From Cercis canadensis (lineage: Eukaryota > Streptophyta > Magnoliopsida > Fabales > Fabaceae), in contig QAOA01006583.1 of NCBI GenBank assembly GCA_003255065.1, forward strand, positions 276,123-340,122: a stretch of DNA of 64,000 bases, given 5' to 3'. Shown in pieces: positions 1 to 11,494 of the stretch (position 1 is its first letter; each line of letters opens with the position of its first letter). The notes below the pieces were generated by a model that saw only the letters and a list, made by a program, of their open reading frames with translations, made no database searches and was not told the DNA's origin. The translations under genes were made by a program, and so were the position numbers.

Positions 1-77
1 AACAAGCCACGCCTCGGGCGGCGCGTCCCCTCTTGTCCAACTCGCCAGGCTTTGCAGCTTCGTTTACGTGTGTCAGC
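1..77 (+). repeat. MULE left terminal inverted repeat (partial)
   Basis: Matches the reverse complement of 6923-6999 over 77 bp without gaps. The 11 differences are all C/T or A/G, the pattern expected from decay of methylated cytosines. The outer edge lies beyond the window. Confidence 0.9.
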
Positions 78-87
78 TTTGAACTGT

Positions 88-120
88 GGAGACACACCGT
101 GGGGCCCACGGCGTGTCCCC
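88..120. repeat. GC-rich subterminal palindrome in the MULE
   Basis: Two 16-nt arms (88-103 and 105-120) around a single central base, with two mismatches. The arm contains GGAGACAC and CCGTGGG. A related GGAGACACG motif follows the right terminal repeat at about 7003-7012, so the motif belongs to the element ends. Confidence 0.7.
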
Positions 121-431
121 ACAGGCCATGCCAAATGGCAGCCGGCGCGTAGAACTTTGTCCGTGGCGTGTTCGAAGTGTATATATACCCCTCCGTGGAG
201 AGTAGTTTTCACAAAGCATAAGCAAAAATCGTTTCTGTCTGTCGAGCATAAATTTTTTTCACTTTCAGAGAGGAAAGAGTGATAGGTTGCAAAAGAGAGA
301 ATAAAGAGTAATAAGCAAAAATCATTTCGATGTGTAGAGCATAAAGTTCGTGTCAAAAGTTTTTTGAACTATTGTGGAACGACACTTTAAAAGGTACGTT
401 TAGATTTTAATTATTGCTTAATGTAAGTCAT

Positions 432-792
432 TATTTTTTTCATTATAAATTTGATAGGTTTTAAATAGTTTATGTATTTGATAGGTTTTAAATAGTTTAT
501 GTTTGGAGTAAAATTTTAGTATAAATAAAGTATGATTTACTAATTTTTTTTTTTCATTATAAATTTGATAGGTTTTAAATAGTTGATGTTTGGAGTAAAA
601 TTTTAGTATAAATAAAGTATGATTAACTAATTTTTTTCATTATAAATTTGATAGGTTTTAAATAGTTGATGTTTGGAGTAAAATTTTAGTATAAATAAAG
701 TATGATTAACTAATTTTTTTTTTTCAATATAAATTTGATAGGTTTTAAATAGTTTATGTTTGGAGTAAAATTTTAGTATAAATAAAGTATGA
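432..792. repeat. AT-rich tandem repeat, about 4 copies of an 85-bp unit
   Basis: The unit contains ATAAATTTGATAGGTTTTAA followed by TGTTTGGAGTAAAATTTTAG and recurs four times with small differences, plus one short partial copy near 474. It lies between the MULE left end and the transposase and has no coding potential. Confidence 0.85.
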
Positions 793-1078
793 TAATATTT
801 ATGTACTAATTTTATGTTACAATAGTATATTTAATTTTGATTGCAAGAATGATAATATTTAATCGTTCATGTTTTTCATTTAAATATTACTGTAAATAAA
901 TGTATGTATTTAGCTTAAACTTGTTATGATTATTATATATTATTATGCATTATTGTTCATGAAGTATGATATATTTGATATTAACTGTAGGATAAAAATG
1001 TTGATTTTCATTTATTACAATGGTCGAGTATATAAGGGAGACCAATGAGTTACATATGAAAGTCTGAATCCTGTTTGC

Positions 1079-3785
1079 ATGATATTGAAGCGGGAAGTTG
1101 GACTAGATAGTCTTAAAGACCTGATACAACGAAAATTACGTCTTGATCCCAATAAAGTGATCAAGAACATCAAATATAGATTTCCAATGTCAGCTAATCC
1201 CTTATTTTATGGTGTACTTGATCTCTTGGGTGATAAAGATGTAATGTGCATGTACGAAAGTTAGAAACAACATGCCAATCTCGGAGCAATGGAGCTTTTT
1301 GTTGAGATTGAAACTAGGCAACATGATGGCAGTAATTTTCAAATCGATGAAGCTGATGCTGGTGGGCCAAGTTCAATACCTTGTTCAGTTCAAGTGCATA
1401 GTCAAACATGAATAGAAACTGACAATTGTTATTGGCCATATGTTGACTTGGCTGGATTACAGTCTGGCATGCCTAGTTCGAGTCAAAATTTTCATCGGAC
1501 GGAAAGTCATGACTATAGTTGTGATGAACAGTGGTTCAATTAAGAGATTAGACAGGGAAGAGGCATCGAAGAATAGGAAACAAATCTTGATCTAAAAGCA
1601 CCCGAAGACAAACAAGTAATTGGTGCTAACTCTCCACTTGATCTTGAAATTACGTCAAGTGATGATGAAGATGTTATGTTAGAGCGAGATGATGTATGCA
1701 ATGATGAAGAAAATGAACATAGTTTGAATCTGAATGTACAACCATTGGTCTATGAATCCGGTGATCCGATACCGAAAATGGTGCAGCCATTGCAGTATAG
1801 TGAACCTTTGCTGGTATATTCAGAAGTTAACTGGGATGCCATGCAAATTAGGGATGACACTGAGATATGAGCTATCAATTGAGCAACAATTTTCAACAAA
1901 AAATGACATTCAACTTGCTGTGAAGGAATACTCAATGTAGGTGCACCAGTCATTTATTATGAAGGAGTCACATTTAACTGCATGGAATGTTGAGTGTCCA
2001 AACAAAGCTACTGGTTGTAATTGGAGAGTTCGAGCATGTCAAAGGAGTAAAAGCGGATTATGGGATGTCAGAAAGTATAACGGTCCTCATACTTGCACAA
2101 ATGTCATGATAACGCAAGATCATAAGAAGCTAGATATTTATGTGATAGCGTCCAACATTCATGGGATGGTTGAGGAGAGTCTTGATGTATCAATTAAGTT
2201 GATACACGAGCGAATCTTGGTAGAATATTGCTACCGAGCATCGTACAGAAAAATATGGTTAGCAAACTAGAAGTGCATTAAAAAATTGTTCGACAATTGG
2301 AAAGATAACTATAATCTTTTGCTGAGATGGATGGCAGCAATGCGGGCAGCAAATCCTGAAACTGTTGTTCAATGGCTGTTAGATAATAATCAGGTTAGAA
2401 GTCATTCAAATGTTCAAGAGATGTTGTTTCGCCGTGTTTTCTGGATATTTCAAGCTTGTGTCGATGCATTTTCTTTTTGCAAGCCTGTGATTTAGGTAGA
2501 TGGGACTTTCTTGAGTGGCAAATATTGCGGTACACTGTTGATTGCTTCAACACAAGACGGCGACAGGTCACCATTACCTCTTGCATTTGCTATTGTAGAA
2601 GGTGAAGTTAAATATGCATGGACATAGTTTTTGACCTTAGTGCATCAACACGTTGTTCGAGAACATCAGAATTTGGCGATAATTTCTGATCATCATGTAA
2701 GTATATTGTCTTCAATTGCAGATGCCAGTGTAGGCTGGAGTCTTCCACTTGCTCATAATTTCTTCTGCTTGCGACATGTCGTCAGCAACTAGAATACATA
2801 CTTTAAAAATAAAACCCTGAAAACGAAGATATACGCAGTAGGTATGCATAAATTTACATAAATATATTTATTATTAGCCGAGCAGTATATTTAGTTTAAT
2901 TACGAATCAATCATAACATTAAATGTCATGACCTAATTTTACAGGTAGTCAATTTGAATCCCTTAAATTTAAGGAGCTTATGAGGGATATTTAAAGTAAA
3001 TGTGAAAACAATTGAGCATGGAATTATGTAAAAGATCTGGATGAGGGGAAATGGACTTTGCAAGGAGATACTGAGGGAAGACGTTATAGTATGATGACCA
3101 CCAATTTAGCTGAGAACATTAATGGCACGTTAAAAGGTGTTCGTAACATGCCGATTACAACCCTGGTTAGAGCGACGTATTACAAGCTCAATGCCATTTT
3201 CACTAAAAAGCGGGACGAAGCTGGTAATATGAAAGCTAGTGGACAACGGTGGACCGAATATGCACTGACTCAAATGTGGAATAATGCACGAGATGCGTCA
3301 TCACATAAACCTCGATTGTTTAATAGGGACACCGGTTTATTTGAGGTGGAGGAGAGGTATAATATGAGAACCAGAACTGCTGGACGGATGTTTATTGTCA
3401 ATCTGAATGAGGGGAGATGTAGTTGCGATAAATTTAAAGCCTTACATTTGTCATGCTCAAATGCAATATGTGCTTGCGCGTCTGTTTCGCTTAATGAATA
3501 GAATTATGTGGATCCAGTATACTCAATTGACAATTTAGTCAAAGCATATCGTGGTCAATTTAAGCCAATCGGTGGACCAGAAAATTGGCCGGAGATCCCA
3601 GGAATAAATATAAGCCCCAATCCCGCGATTCTTAGGAAGAAAGGTTGTCCTGTTACAAATCGTATTCGAAATGAAATGGATTGACAGGATTCTAACAGGA
3701 CACGAACAATCATTAAGTGCAGTATTTGTCGCCAAGAAGGGCATAATAAGTAAAATTGTCAATTTAGAAGGATGCCAGATCCATG
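1079..3785 (+). pseudogene. MuDR-family MULE transposase, degenerate
   Basis: The remnant reads in order as an acidic N-terminal region, a MuDR DNA-binding region (about 1860-2130, with VECPNKATGCNWRVRA), a MULE catalytic core (about 2490-2800, with VDGTFLSGKY for the first Asp and IISDHH for the second), a stretch with NLAENINGTLKG (3100-3140), a SWIM zinc finger (CSCDKF then C.C, about 3417-3475) and a CCHC-like knuckle (CSICRQEGH, about 3718-3750). An intron fits at about 2840-2944 (GTATGC...TTACAG). At least ten stops break the frame. Several sit where the family has Gln or Trp, for example TAG just before VDGTF, which fits C-to-T decay. The role in a live element is cut-and-paste transposition. 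This copy is dead. Confidence 0.9.
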
Positions 3786-3994
3786 ACTAATTAATCATCC
3801 ATGTATAACAGTTTATAATTTTGATATCAATTTTACCCCTGTTTTTGTTATTTGTATCCAGTAGACTTGATTAATGGGACATAATGCTTAATTATATATC
3901 GATTTGAATTCAATTTCATAACAACATGTTTTAGTTAATTGAAAAATAAATTATAATATACATTGACTCAACAGTGAAGAAAGTCAACCTAATA
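3786..3994. other. Spacer between convergent MULE genes
   Basis: About 0.2 kb of AT-rich sequence between the 3' end of the transposase on + and the PMD gene on -. No further feature was seen. Confidence 0.6.
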
Positions 3995-6570
3995 CTAACG
4001 CCTACGTGGGTACAAATAATGTCCTCCAGTTCCACATCTAGTGGGTCTTATGACACGTGGTGGCAATTCTTCCTCATCGGGTTGAGTGATTGGTGCTGGC
4101 ATGTCATCATCCATGTCCCCTAATGCAAAGAGTCTTGTCCCTGTCATCGCTGTTGGATCATAAGGCGCACGTGTTGTCAGAGGAGTCATAGTGAGATCGA
4201 TCCACTCGTCGGGTAAATGAGCCTGTGAAGAATGGCCTGCATATGTGTCAATCGCTGATAGAGGAGCACGAGAATCAACGCCAAACCAGTCATATACAGG
4301 AGATGGTGCCGCATCATATGCATGTGGCATCATATCAACATAGCTCTGATCATGTGTAATGTGTACTGGATTTGGCCAATACGGCATGTCCATCGAGGTA
4401 GTTGGATCATCGAATCAATGACCTGATTGTGATGAACTCTGAGATCTTGAAGTCGATGACTGGTCAGCCCCGGTGGATTGTGTGGCAGAATGTCGTCGGG
4501 ATGACGTGGCTCGTGCGCCATCTGTGGTTGCATCACTGGTGGCAATTGCCCATACTCTACAAAAACTCCAGTTAGGCGTGTGACAAATTCTTGATATCGC
4601 TCATTTAAAAGATTAGCAGGCTGATAAGGCCATCCTGGCTGAGGTGTCCAACTCTGCTGAGGCCCCCTTGTTGAGGAGGGGTATGCAGAGTCCCCCAACC
4701 CTGCTGAGTGCCTCAACCTTGCTGAGGTCCAGGTTGCTGAAAAGGGGTATGCTGAGTCCCCCAACCCGACTGATTTCCCCAACCCTGTTGAGTTTCACGA
4801 TGAGAATGGACCTGTGCCATAGTTCCTTATGGATAAGTACTTGTTCAAAAAAATAATATAGTAATCTAAAACGAAAAAAAAAAAACAAACAAAGTAACTG
4901 TAATGAGTTGACTTGTCTAGCGGCTGCTGCATTTTCAAGTCTCATAAATTGGCGCGTTATATGTAAATACCATGCAATAATCGGGATCCACACCAAATGG
5001 CTCATCTAAATTAATAACATGTACACTTCGATCTTCCCAGACTAAAATATGCTGGTAATGGTGCACCGACCACAACGTTACCTGTTTCCCTCTCATATTG
5101 ATACTGTGTAGTTGTTTATCATAAATTGTTATCTCCCGTGGAATATGCTGTCTACTGCTAAACTGACACATAACCCGATCTAGATTATGGTGCTCCACGA
5201 TGTCATAACATATCAATGGAACCTTAGCAGCCCACATCGCATGCCCCTAGTACAATAATCGGGGAGGAGTGTCATCAATGCCCTGCTATATGGCTGCCAC
5301 ATAATATGTTCACATCAAACATCAATAACATGATTACTATTTCATACAACAAACTCAAGTAATAAATGACATAAATTAGTTACCAATAATAAGTATTCTT
5401 ACATCATTAGGGCCAAGTAGATCAAATGCTCGTCGATACCTAGTATGGTCAGAGCCGTCAACAATATTGGTCCAATCTAAAGGGGATTTTCACCTAAGAT
5501 GTTTCGAATATTACACTATAATTAATTACGTCAATTATAATAAAAAAATGTATAATTAATTGTAAATAAAGCTAAATTATCAACATATAATAAAGTTAAT
5601 AAAGTTAAATTGTAAATAACTTGAAATTTTATTTACTGACCTACTCGCGAGTAGTCCAATTAGCTCACGATCCAGTCCAACACGTCTCAGAGCTATACAC
5701 GAGAATCTCTTCCAGGCCCAACACTGGACCAAAAAACAGCAACCTGGAAAATTGTCAGCTTCCTCTAGAGAAGCCATGCAGAGACTCCTATAAACATGGG
5801 CAAGACAAAATGATCCCCAACTGAATCCCCCAGCTTCCTCCCAATTTTCCAACAATTTTAAATACATCACATGTAAACAATTTCCAGTCCGATCAGGCAT
5901 GAGCCACATCCCAATTAGACGTAGTATATATGCTCTAGCATATTTCTGTACTACGTCATCTGTCGCATCATCTGAGCATTGACTAAATGTATGTGCAAGC
6001 TAGCTCAACTTCAGCCTGCCTCCGAGTAAAGTCGATTGAGGTGGGGTTACGCCTAGTAATTCGCGACAAAGATCATTCCATGAGTAACCGGTGTATTCTG
6101 TTACTGCATTGCCATCAACAGGCAGACCAACTAACACTTCCACATCTTGCAAGGTGATAGTGCATTCACCGCTGGGCATGTGAAATGTATGTGTCTCTGG
6201 TCTCCACCGTTCAGCTAATGCAGATATTAATTGCACATCTATTAGTGTGGGTTCTATTTCTGCAACCCTACCAAAACCTGCAATTGTCACATATTCTATA
6301 ACCCTTGCACTAGGTTTACGTATTCTGTTGTAAGATCGAGGACGCACAACAATATTAACCTATTTTAATTATTACTTAAAAAATTAAAACATTTTATAAA
6401 TAAAATTATAATATTATATATCTACTGAATTTCTAAAAAATAAAAATATTTTATATAAAAATTTATAAATTACTTACTCCAGTATTCCACACTTTCGTCG
6501 ATATGTGGTTGTTTTGTTTAGTCAAAAGAGTGGGGTCTGCTGGTCCTGGTAGTACAATTTGATCCGCCAT
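3995..6570 (-). pseudogene. Plant mobile domain (MAIN-like/PMD-C) gene carried by the MULE, degenerate
   Basis: It starts at ATG 6570 (MADQIVLPGPADPTLL). Exon 1 is 6478-6570 with a GTAAGT donor. The next exon, from about 6360, encodes the aminotransferase-like plant mobile domain, recognisable by LISALAERWRPETHTFHMP, GECTITLQDVEVLVGLPVDG and, further on, WGSFCLAHVYRSLC and LVQCWAWKRF. The internal stop at about 6002 (LKLS*LAH) replaces a position usually Trp, consistent with TGG to TAG. Later coding pieces follow at 5400-5490, 4935-5237 (VMCQFSSRQHIPREI, HSINMRGK), 4330-4800 (Gln/Gly/Pro-rich) and 3995-4393, ending with CGTGGHYLYPRRR. MAIN/MAIL1 relatives act in the nucleus in silencing and development; what the MULE-borne copies do is not established. 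Several frame breaks make this copy a pseudogene. Confidence 0.85.
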
Positions 6571-6922
6571 GGTAGTAAAAATAAATTTAAGTGAAGATTA
6601 ACAATATTAAATTGTACTTGAATAATAATATTGAGGTGGATACAATTAATCAAAGTAACAAAAAAAGAAAGGACAAAAGGAAAAATATGAGAAGGAGCAA
6701 AGAAACAATGAAGCAAGAAGAAAAGCAAACCACTAGAGAAGCAAATGAGAAGAGAAGCAAAATGAGCAAAGGATAAGTGAGAAGGGAGGGGCGGACGCGT
6801 GGAGGAAGAAGGAAAATTTGCTAAAATAAAGCCATGCAAGGAGCTACGTGTCAGCACCTTATTCGGCCAGACTTTGGTTCAGTAGGGAGTCAACACGTGG
6901 CGAGGCAGGGACTGCCTTCTCG

Positions 6923-6999
6923 GCTGACACACACAAATGAAGCTGCAAAGCCTGGCGAGCCGAACAAGAAGGGATGCGCCGCCTGAGGCGCGACTTGTT
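6923..6999 (-). repeat. MULE right terminal inverted repeat
   Basis: Reverse complement of bases 1-77 with 11 transition differences. It is followed by GGAGACACGCCAAGGGGCC, which resembles the subterminal motif at the left end, and then a T tract at 7040-7062 where the element appears to stop. Confidence 0.9.
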
Positions 7000-7036
7000 C
7001 CTTGGAGACACGCCAAGGGGCCCCCGCAATCCCATA

Positions 7037-7744
7037 TGCTTTTTTTTTTTTTTTTTTTTTTTCAATTTTCCTAAAACTATAATATTTCCTTATTTAAGTT
7101 TCCACCTATAACAGTTAGGGAATTAAGTTTAAAAACCATAATTACTAGGTCAAAGTGCCTGTTGTCACATCACTAAAATAACTGAATTTTTATTAAAAGT
7201 AAATAACATAGTTTTTTTTCATACATGACAACACGATTGAATGATTATGAAATTGTCTTACACTGTTGCTAGATGAAAATTAAATCCTTAAAAAATATTT
7301 ATGTTCCAAAATTGAAAATTTAATTTAATTATATTTTATTTTATACTTTGAAACTTGTTGGATGGGTAAAAGGGTTGACCCTTTAAAATTAATTTCTTAT
7401 ACGGTTGAAGTTAATTGATGACGCAACCCATTTATCCATGAGGGTTAATGGATTTCACATAAGGATGTGTTAGGCCGAGATCGTGGATAAAAGATTTAAT
7501 AGTTAATTTTGAAAGTGAATTTTAATAAAAAAAAATAATAATATTTTTTCGGTGGAAATCACTATTTTAAAAACTGGATTGGACTGGGTGGTTCGACCAG
7601 TCCAACTGGTGTCTAGTATGAATTTCAGTTTGGTTAGAGGGGTCAAATCGTTAGGGCGGTTAAACCGGTGAAAATTGCTGTGAATCGGTACCGATTTTAC
7701 ATAATCAGATGATTCATTGAATTTTTTTTTTCCAAAATTGCATC
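7037..7744. other. Gene-free AT-rich stretch
   Basis: It begins with a T tract (7040-7062). Around 7560-7690 are phrases such as GGACTGGGTGGTTCGACC and GTTAAACCGGTG that recur at 8398-8480, suggesting that a repeat spans both places. No coding region was recognised. Confidence 0.5.
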
Positions 7745-8395
7745 GTTTTGGATCAAAATCTAACAATATTAACTACCCAAAAGATTCAAACTCCCTTTAG
7801 AGGATAAGAGGCTAGTATCACCAAACCAATGCTTCTTTTGTGAATAAATTTGTATTATAATTTACTTATTCTCACTTAGATTGTATAATAGGTAAATAAT
7901 AGCCATAAGAAGATTCGAACCCTCCTTCCAAGGAAGGAAAAAGATATTTGCTACTTGGCCAACTTTTTAATTTTATTACCAAATTCACATAAAAATATAT
8001 TTATTATAACTTAGGTTATACAATAGGTACATTGAATATTATATATATAAAATTTATATTTATGATNTGTTTTGGATCAAAATCTAAAAATATTAACTAC
8101 CCAAAAGATTCAAACTCCCTTCCTTTAGAGGATAAGAGGCTAGTATCACCAAACCAATGCTTGTTTTGTGAATAAATTTGTATTATAATTTACTTATTCT
8201 CACTTAGATTATATAATAGGTAAATAATAGCCATAAGAAGATTCAAACCCTCCTTCCAAGGAAGGAAAAAGATATTTGCTACTAGGCCAACTTTTTAATT
8301 TTATTACCAAATTCACATAAAAATATATTTATTATAACTTAGGTTATACAATAGGTACAATGAATATTATATATATAAAATTTATATTTATGATA
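7745..8395. repeat. Direct duplication of about 325 bp across a single N (likely assembly artefact)
   Basis: Bases 7745-8066 and 8068-8395 are nearly identical, with a few substitutions and a 4-nt indel, and are separated only by the N at 8067. The block contains GGTTCGAATC-type motifs in reverse orientation (near 7915 and 8245), resembling RNA polymerase III B boxes, so it may hold an old tRNA-related SINE. The tandem arrangement is best explained by unmerged contig ends. Confidence 0.75.
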
Positions 8396-8557
8396 TCATC
8401 TGGTCCGACCATTTGGTCTAACCGGTTGGACCGGTGCTCATATATCCTCCAAAACGGTTCGCTCATCAGTCCAATTTTTAAAACACTAGTGGAGATAGAT
8501 CAACAGCTGTCAAGGCCAAGCCATGGGCTAACCTAACCTATTTGATAATTTAAGCTA

Positions 8558-8752
8558 GGATTAACAATTTTTTTTTTTTAGTTTCTCACAAGGTGGTCCC
8601 CACCCACATTGTTAGTGTGAAACTAATTCACACTTGGGCTTTGGCATACCCTGGTTATTAGTGTTTCTAGCGAGGTTCGAACTCCCAACATTACCTCAGG
8701 ATTTGTCCCACATGGAGCTCAATTTGACAACTGAGCCATACCTGATAGTTAA
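8558..8752 (-). mobile_element. tRNA-derived SINE
   Basis: Read on -, it starts with an A-box-like TGGCTCAGTTGTC (about 8730), then a B box GTTCGAACC (about 8675), and ends in an A tail (T tract at 8568-8579 on +). It is flanked by identical 13-bp target duplications ATAATTTAAGCTA at 8545-8557 and 8753-8765. This is a complete copy with exact boundaries. Confidence 0.85.
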
Positions 8753-8765
8753 ATAATTTAAGCTA

Positions 8766-9722
8766 AGCTTAGGTACACTCTCTTTACACAAGTCATATTT
8801 TATTATTTTATTTTATTTTGTTTCCAAATATATCTAAGAATTTGGCGACATTTAAATCCACATAGGAAACTTCAATGAGAGATTTCCCTCATTAGTGCCG
8901 CGATCGTTGTGCTTGGATAGCAAGCAATATCAGAGGTTACTTAGGAAACCACTATTGGTATGAAATCCTATGTTTCCATTAGTTGATTTACTCTGTCAAA
9001 TCTCTCTCTAGTTTGTTTTTTCCCTTTTGCTTTCCAGCATAATTGAATTGGGTTTAGGGTAAAAGACATAGAAGCATGGAGTTGGAGATGAGATCAAGAA
9101 TGGCTCTTCGCGCGCATAGCACAAAATTGTTGGGTGGCTCTTACAAAATGGGTTGCTTGTTGCTATTTGCTTGCTGAAGGGGTAGCTCGTTCTCTAGCAA
9201 GATTAGCAGAAACAGAGAGCTAGCTAATCTTTCAGTGTTTGGGGTTTTAGAGAATTTTAGGGTTTGATTTGGGAGCTAGTGGGTGAATAAGGGTTCAATT
9301 TTGGTACTTTTTAGAACTATTTGTGCAAGTGTAACAAAGGCAATTTTGCCTCGAGATTCATACATTTTAGTGAGGAATTGTCTCTCTAATTTCTTTCTTA
9401 ATTGTTATGGTTTTATATCCCCTTTGTTTTTGCCAATGGTGCCCAGTACTTTATTTATTCATGTACATTCTTGGCTTTAACGGCTCAAATACAAATTTTT
9501 GGGACAACCGCTATAAATATTTATCAACGGTGAACGTGAGCTTGTGATATGCATTAGTATGATCTTAGGTTCCATTCCAACCATGACAAATTTTTTGCTG
9601 TCACGTTGTAAGGATTTTTCTTATGAATCTCTTAATTTCATTATGTATGGCTTGCCTTTAATCAAATTGATGAAGTAGACTAATGAAGATGTACATCTTG
9701 ATTAGTAGAGAGAGGTAACACT
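8766..9722. other. Gene-free stretch
   Basis: AT-rich sequence with a short open frame at 9283-9480 that resembles no family I know. There is no clear promoter, repeat or RNA gene. Confidence 0.4.
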
Positions 9723-10345
9723 AGGGGCATGTTTGGTAGGGGAGTAAAAGAAATAAAATTTATTTTGTTTTAAATAGGGAGCTACTATTTTCATATCTTA
9801 GTTTGTTAATGTTACATTCTATTAAATGTTTAAATATAGTATAAACTAAATTACCTTTATTCAAAAATAATTTTTTTTTTCAAAAAATTGACTAATCATA
9901 TATCCTCTTTTTAATAAAAAAAAAAATAGAGCTACAATTAATAAGAGTTAGAAAGAATATTATGATTAGTCAAATTTTAAATTTTTATTTTTATTTTTGA
10001 ATGAGAGTAATTTAATCTATATCATATTTAGATATTAAAGAGGGTATGCCATTAGCAAACTAAGATGTGAAAATAGTAGTTCCCTTTAAATATGTTTAGT
10101 TGTAAAAATAAATTGAGCGAAACTATTTAGAGGATTATAATAGATGGGGAAATATTTTAGACCCCCTTCACTCACCCCCCATCTCCTCAAACTCTCCTTC
10201 ATTCTTCCTCTCTTCATCTCCTTAAATTACTTAGCATACCAAAGATAATTAAAGAGTAGTGTTTAGCACCCATTGGTACTCTTTGAAAAAAGAATAAATG
10301 ATACTCTCTTAATATTTATCCTTTTACCCTTTGCGAAACATACCC
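9723..10345. mobile_element. Foldback MITE-like element
   Basis: Its ends are GGGCATGTTTGGTA (9726) and the reverse complement of CGAAACATACCCT (10334). Inside, about 9765-9900 and about 9960-10100 are imperfect inverted repeats (both contain CTACTATTTTCA, ATCTTAGTTTG and TTGACTAATCATA on the matching strand). It has no coding capacity. The superfamily is uncertain because no clean target duplication was found. Confidence 0.65.
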
Positions 10346-10475
10346 TAGGTGTGATATAATAGTAAGAGGTCTCGATGATTGTTAGAGTTCATAGCGAATA
10401 TAATAAATAAGTAAAACACAAAAAGTGTTGCTGTAGTTATCAAAACCGTTTTCCCCTCTAAGAGATGCATTTGTA

Positions 10476-10998
10476 ATGGAGGGCGCTAGGGCGATAGGTA
10501 ACTCACCTCCACCGCCGTCGGTGGAGGAAGATGATTTGATTGCTCGTTCTTGCAAGAAAGTTAAGAAGGCAGGTGCGGTAGATGTGGATTCCGATATCGA
10601 GCTTGCAGAGACTGGTGAAGGTGTGATAGACAGTGGAAGTGATGAGGGCATGGAGGTTGTCAAGGAGATGTCGGAATCTCTCATGGTTGATGCCTCTATG
10701 GAGATAATGCATGAGACTGCTTTCGCAGTTGATAAGAATCTGAATGTAACTCTAGTGTCGGGTAAGGCACAAGGAAGTTATAAGGATAGGTAGCTGGGGT
10801 CTTACAGCAACAAAGAGGCTTTAGAGAATCCATGGAGTCAAAGGGATTTGGATGATGAGTTGCTATATGGAGATGATGCTGATAGTTCTTCTCTTGGGGA
10901 TAACACAGCTTTTAATCCTTGTTCCACTGTTGAAGTCTCCATAAAGGAGCATTAAGAATATTGTAGACCTTGGCGTCAATCTCTTATTGTGAGGCTGC
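10476..10998 (+). pseudogene. L1-type LINE ORF1 N-terminal fragment
   Basis: It starts MEGARAIGNSPPPP, the usual start of plant L1 ORF1 proteins, then runs through an acidic region to CRPWRQSLIVRLL, the opening of the DUF4283 domain, where homology stops. Two stops (about 10791 and 10953) interrupt it. The family role is RNA binding in LINE retrotransposition. The zinc knuckle and all of ORF2 are missing here. Confidence 0.8.
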
Positions 10999-11088
10999 TA
11001 TTAACTTCCAAAGACTTTTAAAATGAAAACCTATGAAAGAAACAATAATTTATAAGAATCAAACTTAAAATACCTTAGAACAATCAAA

Positions 11089-11479
11089 GATCAAGCTAGA
11101 TTGGCATAAGATAAATAATATAAAACCGACTTATCAGCCTCCATTTTTGGTTCATTGAGTGAGACTCTTTCAAGTCAAAATAGATTTTACTTTTACCCTT
11201 ACTCCGAGCTGTTTCTAGCTGTGTCCATGCTGTGTTTGAGCTGTGTTAGCTGCGTGCCTGAGCCAAAAAAGTTATATATATATNGATCAAGCTAGATTGG
11301 CATAAGATAAATAATATAAAACCGACTTATCAGCCTCCATTTTTGGTTCATTGAGTGAGACTCTTTCAAGTCAAAATAGATTTTACTTTTACCCTTACTC
11401 CGAGCCGTTTCTAGCTGTGTCCATGCTGTGTTTGAGCTGTGTTAGCTGCGTGCCTGAGCCAAAAAAGTTATATATATAT
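11089..11479. repeat. Direct duplication of 195 bp across a single N (likely assembly artefact)
   Basis: 11089-11283 and 11285-11479 differ at about one base (GAGCTGTTTC against GAGCCGTTTC) and flank the N at 11284. Confidence 0.85.
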
Positions 11480-11494
11480 TTTTATTTGGATATG

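Larger units (their letters stand above)
1..7036. mobile_element. Mutator-like element (MULE) carrying transposase and PMD genes, left edge cut by window
   Basis: Bases 1-77 and 6923-6999 are inverted repeats of each other, differing at about 11 positions that are all transitions. Between them lie a MuDR-type transposase remnant on + and a plant-mobile-domain gene on -, which converge. Right of the right repeat the element seems to continue through a GGAGACACG / GGGGCCCCC stretch to about 7036, so the left end probably begins a little before base 1 and the target duplication cannot be read. PMD genes carried inside MULEs are known from plant genomes. Both genes have several in-frame stops, so this copy is not autonomous now. 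Confidence 0.85.

Noticed and set aside
432-792. Regular repeats considered as a CRISPR-like array
   Set aside because: Head-to-tail AT-rich tandem repeat without unique spacers, in a plant genome.
6859-7065. Open frame on - beginning with a lysine run
   Set aside because: It is a translated T tract plus the MULE right terminal repeat; not a gene.
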